Below, in pieces: positions 6,681 through 8,353 of a DNA stretch of 8,353 bases. The notes under the pieces are model-generated. The model saw only the letters and a list, made by a program, of their open reading frames with translations. It was not told the origin of the DNA and ran no database searches. The position numbers were made by a program, and so were the translations under genes. The stretch comes from Nostoc cf. edaphicum LEGE 07299 (lineage in GTDB: Bacteria; Cyanobacteriota; Cyanobacteriia; Cyanobacteriales; Nostocaceae). Position 1 is the stretch's first letter; every line of letters begins with the position of its first letter. The stretch lies in contig NZ_JADEXF010000100.1 in the NCBI RefSeq assembly GCF_015207245.1, positions 1-8,353 of the forward strand, given 5' to 3'.

Positions 6681-6707
6681 GAGGCGCAGAGTTTTTCTTT
6701 GCGCCTT
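6681..6707. terminator. hairpin after the GTPase-like gene, terminator or dispersed repeat
   Basis: AGGCGCAGAG pairs with CTTTGCGCCT around a TTTTT loop: ten pairs with one G-U, extendable by an outer G-U. No long U-tract follows, so termination is uncertain. The words AGGCGCAGAG and TTTGCGCCTTTGC resemble dispersed repeats common in Nostocales spacers. Confidence 0.5.
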
Positions 6708-6766
6708 TGCATTAGGATGAAAAATATGGTGATCGTTGCGGCTCCTGTTTTAAGGATAGGTAAATC

Positions 6767-7075
6767 ATGAAAACGCCTTATCTTACAAATCCAAAGGGTG
6801 TTTTTAACAAAGATTTGTTAGAAACTATTGACATAAATGAGCTTCAAGACCTAGTTATTCAAACTAGACACAGATTGGAAGAACGTATTAGTTCCCAATC
6901 TCCAGCCACTTCAATGTTTGTACAAATAACTCATTTGGCAGCTGAAGCTGAAGCGGCTAATGAATTATCAATAAAATCTCATAAATTCCAAGAAGCAAGT
7001 AATCTAGCTTTCAAACTTGCACAACAATATCAGGAAAAGAACCTAAATACAGTTTTTGAATTATTAAAAAATTAG
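6767..7075 (+). CDS. hypothetical 102-residue protein, 3' end at IS boundary
   Basis: I do not recognise this protein. It is soluble-looking, rich in Glu, Gln, Asn and Leu, and mostly helical by composition, with no membrane segment, signal peptide, cysteine or known motif. The second half (AAEAEAANELS, then KFQEASNLAFKLAQQYQEK) reads like a short coiled-coil or helical hairpin. AAGGA and AGG lie 6-15 bases before the ATG, a plausible ribosome site, and the frame is open throughout, so translation is credible. The stop codon TAG shares its final G with the first base of the probable IS terminus. The original gene may therefore have been longer, with this stop created by the insertion. No HIP1 site is present. 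Confidence 0.6.
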   Translation: MKTPYLTNPKGVFNKDLLETIDINELQDLVIQTRHRLEERISSQSPATSMFVQITHLAAEAEAANELSIKSHKFQEASNLAFKLAQQYQEKNLNTVFELLKN

Positions 7076-8353
7076 GTTCTTCAGTACTTGTTATGCTAAA
7101 CTATCAATTAAAATGCCAGCTTAATAAGCATCTTACTCGGAAGTTTTCAAAATTTCTAAACCCATAAGCCGAGCGCTTAATTAGTTTGAGTTTGTTATTG
7201 ATCCCTTCAACGGCACCACTAGTCGTCCTATTATCAAAATAAGCGATTATCTCATCAAACCAACGGATAAAAGTATTGTTGCTATTGGGAAAATATTGTT
7301 TAGCTTTTGAAAGCCAAATACCCAGTTTAAAGACTGCTGTATACCAGTTATTAGTTTTATTAAAAATTGTTCTAATTTTCTCTTTTAATTCATGCATTAC
7401 TTTCAGAAGAGAAGACACCTCTTTGACTTGAATCAGCTTAGTTTTTTGCTCCTCATTCAAATCTGACTCGTTTTTAAGTAGAACGTATTTACTTTTATTA
7501 ATTCCTGCTAATGTTTTTTCATACTCTGCCTTTTTTGATGATGTTTTTGCTTTCTTTATTAACTGTTCTACATTCCGCTTTTCTTGTTTTCTCTGGGTAT
7601 CTAATTCCTTATTTATCTGAACCATAACGTGAAATCTATCTGCAACTACTTGAGCTTTAGGCATTAATTCTGCAACTAAATTTTTATATCCTTTCCATAA
7701 ATCTATGCTGACTTCCTCTATTTGATCTAAAACTTCAGTTCCCCACCCTATAAGGGTTTTCTTGATTATCTCTTGAGTACGTTCGCTTAAAATTGCCAGC
7801 AGCTTAGACGTATCTAAATCTATTAATACAGCACAGTAATTTCCCTTTCCTTTCACTAGAGCTATCTCATCAATTCCAAGTCTTTTTAAGCCTTCAGGTT
7901 TTAAATCACCGTTATCTTCAGATGCGTCTTTCAACATTCTTTCTATTTCATCTGTTGTCACTAGACCAATAGAAGCCACACTATGTATGTCCGAATTTAA
8001 TACTTCTTGTATTGTTTTCTGTGCAAGTCGTTTTGTATAAGTTCTTTTATTTCTAACAAAATCTAGGTGTTCACTGAAGGGTTTTCTACATTTTTCACAT
8101 TTGAATTGTCGTCTATTAATTTCTAAAAAAACAGATTTATCTCCGAATGGTAAATCTTTAACAATGTGTCGATGATTTTGATGCAATTTCTGACTTTTTA
8201 TGCCACAGTAAGGACAAATACTATATGATTTAATTGATTCGGTTTGTAAAACAATTCCAATCCCCGCATGAAGACGCTGTGATATAACTTTTACATCTTT
8301 CAAATCCAGAAGCTCTGTTAGAATTTTTATTCCTCTTTTGTTGAGCATGTCTG
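7075..8353 (-). mobile_element. ISL3-family insertion sequence, outer end beyond right edge
   Basis: The element consists of the transposase gene plus a short flank. Its inner terminus most likely begins at GGTTCTTCAGTAC (7075 onward), which resembles the GGCTCTTC-type ends of ISL3 elements such as IS31831 and lies 29 bp from the transposase stop. ISL3 elements usually make 8-bp target duplications; the candidate here is AAAAATTA at 7067-7074. The other inverted repeat and second target copy are outside the window, so the boundary is inferred from one end only. Confidence 0.65.
7104..8348 (-). CDS. ISL3-family transposase
   Basis: Catalyses cut-and-paste movement of the surrounding IS by a DDE mechanism. 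The 414-residue protein is of full family length and uninterrupted, so it may be active. An N-terminal zinc-binding domain has CPYC (Cys45, Cys48) and CEKC (Cys84, Cys87). A helix-turn-helix-like region follows (about 105-140). The catalytic triad candidates are Asp160 in GIDEIAL, Asp216 in SIDLWKGY and Glu381 in GAVEGINNKLKLIKR. The family signature DRFHV occurs at 237-241. Between the second Asp and the Glu is a lysine/glutamate-rich helical insertion. The ATG is only five bases from the right edge, so the ribosome site and promoter cannot be seen. The gene is AT-rich and lacks HIP1 sites, consistent with recent arrival. Confidence 0.95.
   Translation of the reverse strand: MLNKRGIKILTELLDLKDVKVISQRLHAGIGIVLQTESIKSYSICPYCGIKSQKLHQNHRHIVKDLPFGDKSVFLEINRRQFKCEKCRKPFSEHLDFVRNKRTYTKRLAQKTIQEVLNSDIHSVASIGLVTTDEIERMLKDASEDNGDLKPEGLKRLGIDEIALVKGKGNYCAVLIDLDTSKLLAILSERTQEIIKKTLIGWGTEVLDQIEEVSIDLWKGYKNLVAELMPKAQVVADRFHVMVQINKELDTQRKQEKRNVEQLIKKAKTSSKKAEYEKTLAGINKSKYVLLKNESDLNEEQKTKLIQVKEVSSLLKVMHELKEKIRTIFNKTNNWYTAVFKLGIWLSKAKQYFPNSNNTFIRWFDEIIAYFDNRTTSGAVEGINNKLKLIKRSAYGFRNFENFRVRCLLSWHFN

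Overview
The window looks like chromosomal DNA of a filamentous, probably heterocyst-forming (Nostocales) cyanobacterium. The palindrome GCGATCGC (HIP1) occurs eight times. Several intergenic spacers hold heptamer-based or hairpin repeats of the kind scattered through Nostoc/Anabaena genomes. One gene is a CGLD27/DUF1230 protein, a family confined to cyanobacteria and plastid-bearing eukaryotes. The species assignment is inference from these traits.

Layout, left to right. (1) The minus strand from 627 to the left edge carries the first 209 codons of a C5-cytosine DNA methyltransferase; its C-terminus is outside the window. (2) After a 375-bp AT-rich spacer with a 14-bp perfect palindrome, a WcaI-like family 4 glycosyltransferase (1003-2277) reads rightward. 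(3) A 624-bp gene-poor spacer follows, with hairpins and a repeated TGTCA/CAATTGTT block just before the next gene. (4) rsfS (ribosome silencing factor) and a CGLD27-family membrane protein overlap by ATGA and look translationally coupled. (5) A 139-bp folded repeat with 16-bp terminal inverted repeats separates them from an R. etli-type L-asparaginase; its right terminus contributes a probably false upstream start codon for that gene. (6) An initiator tRNA-Met with encoded CCA and a strong terminator follow. (7) Next comes a membrane-anchored P-loop GTPase-like protein with a DUF697-like C-terminus; its GTPase domain holds an in-frame palindromic insert. (8) A hairpin spacer leads to a 102-residue protein of unknown function. 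(9) The right end is an ISL3-family insertion sequence transcribed leftward, whose inner terminus appears to start at the last base of the 102-residue ORF's stop codon.

The genes do not form one obvious pathway. rsfS, CGLD27, asparaginase, tRNA and GTPase form a housekeeping block reading rightward, while the methyltransferase and the IS are accessory. I see no CRISPR array, toxin-antitoxin pair or defence island, and no restriction enzyme gene beside the methyltransferase within the window. No convincing new system stands out. The best leads are the IS/ORF junction, the palindrome inside the GTPase gene, the repeat that makes a false start codon, and the possible operators before wcaI and rsfS.
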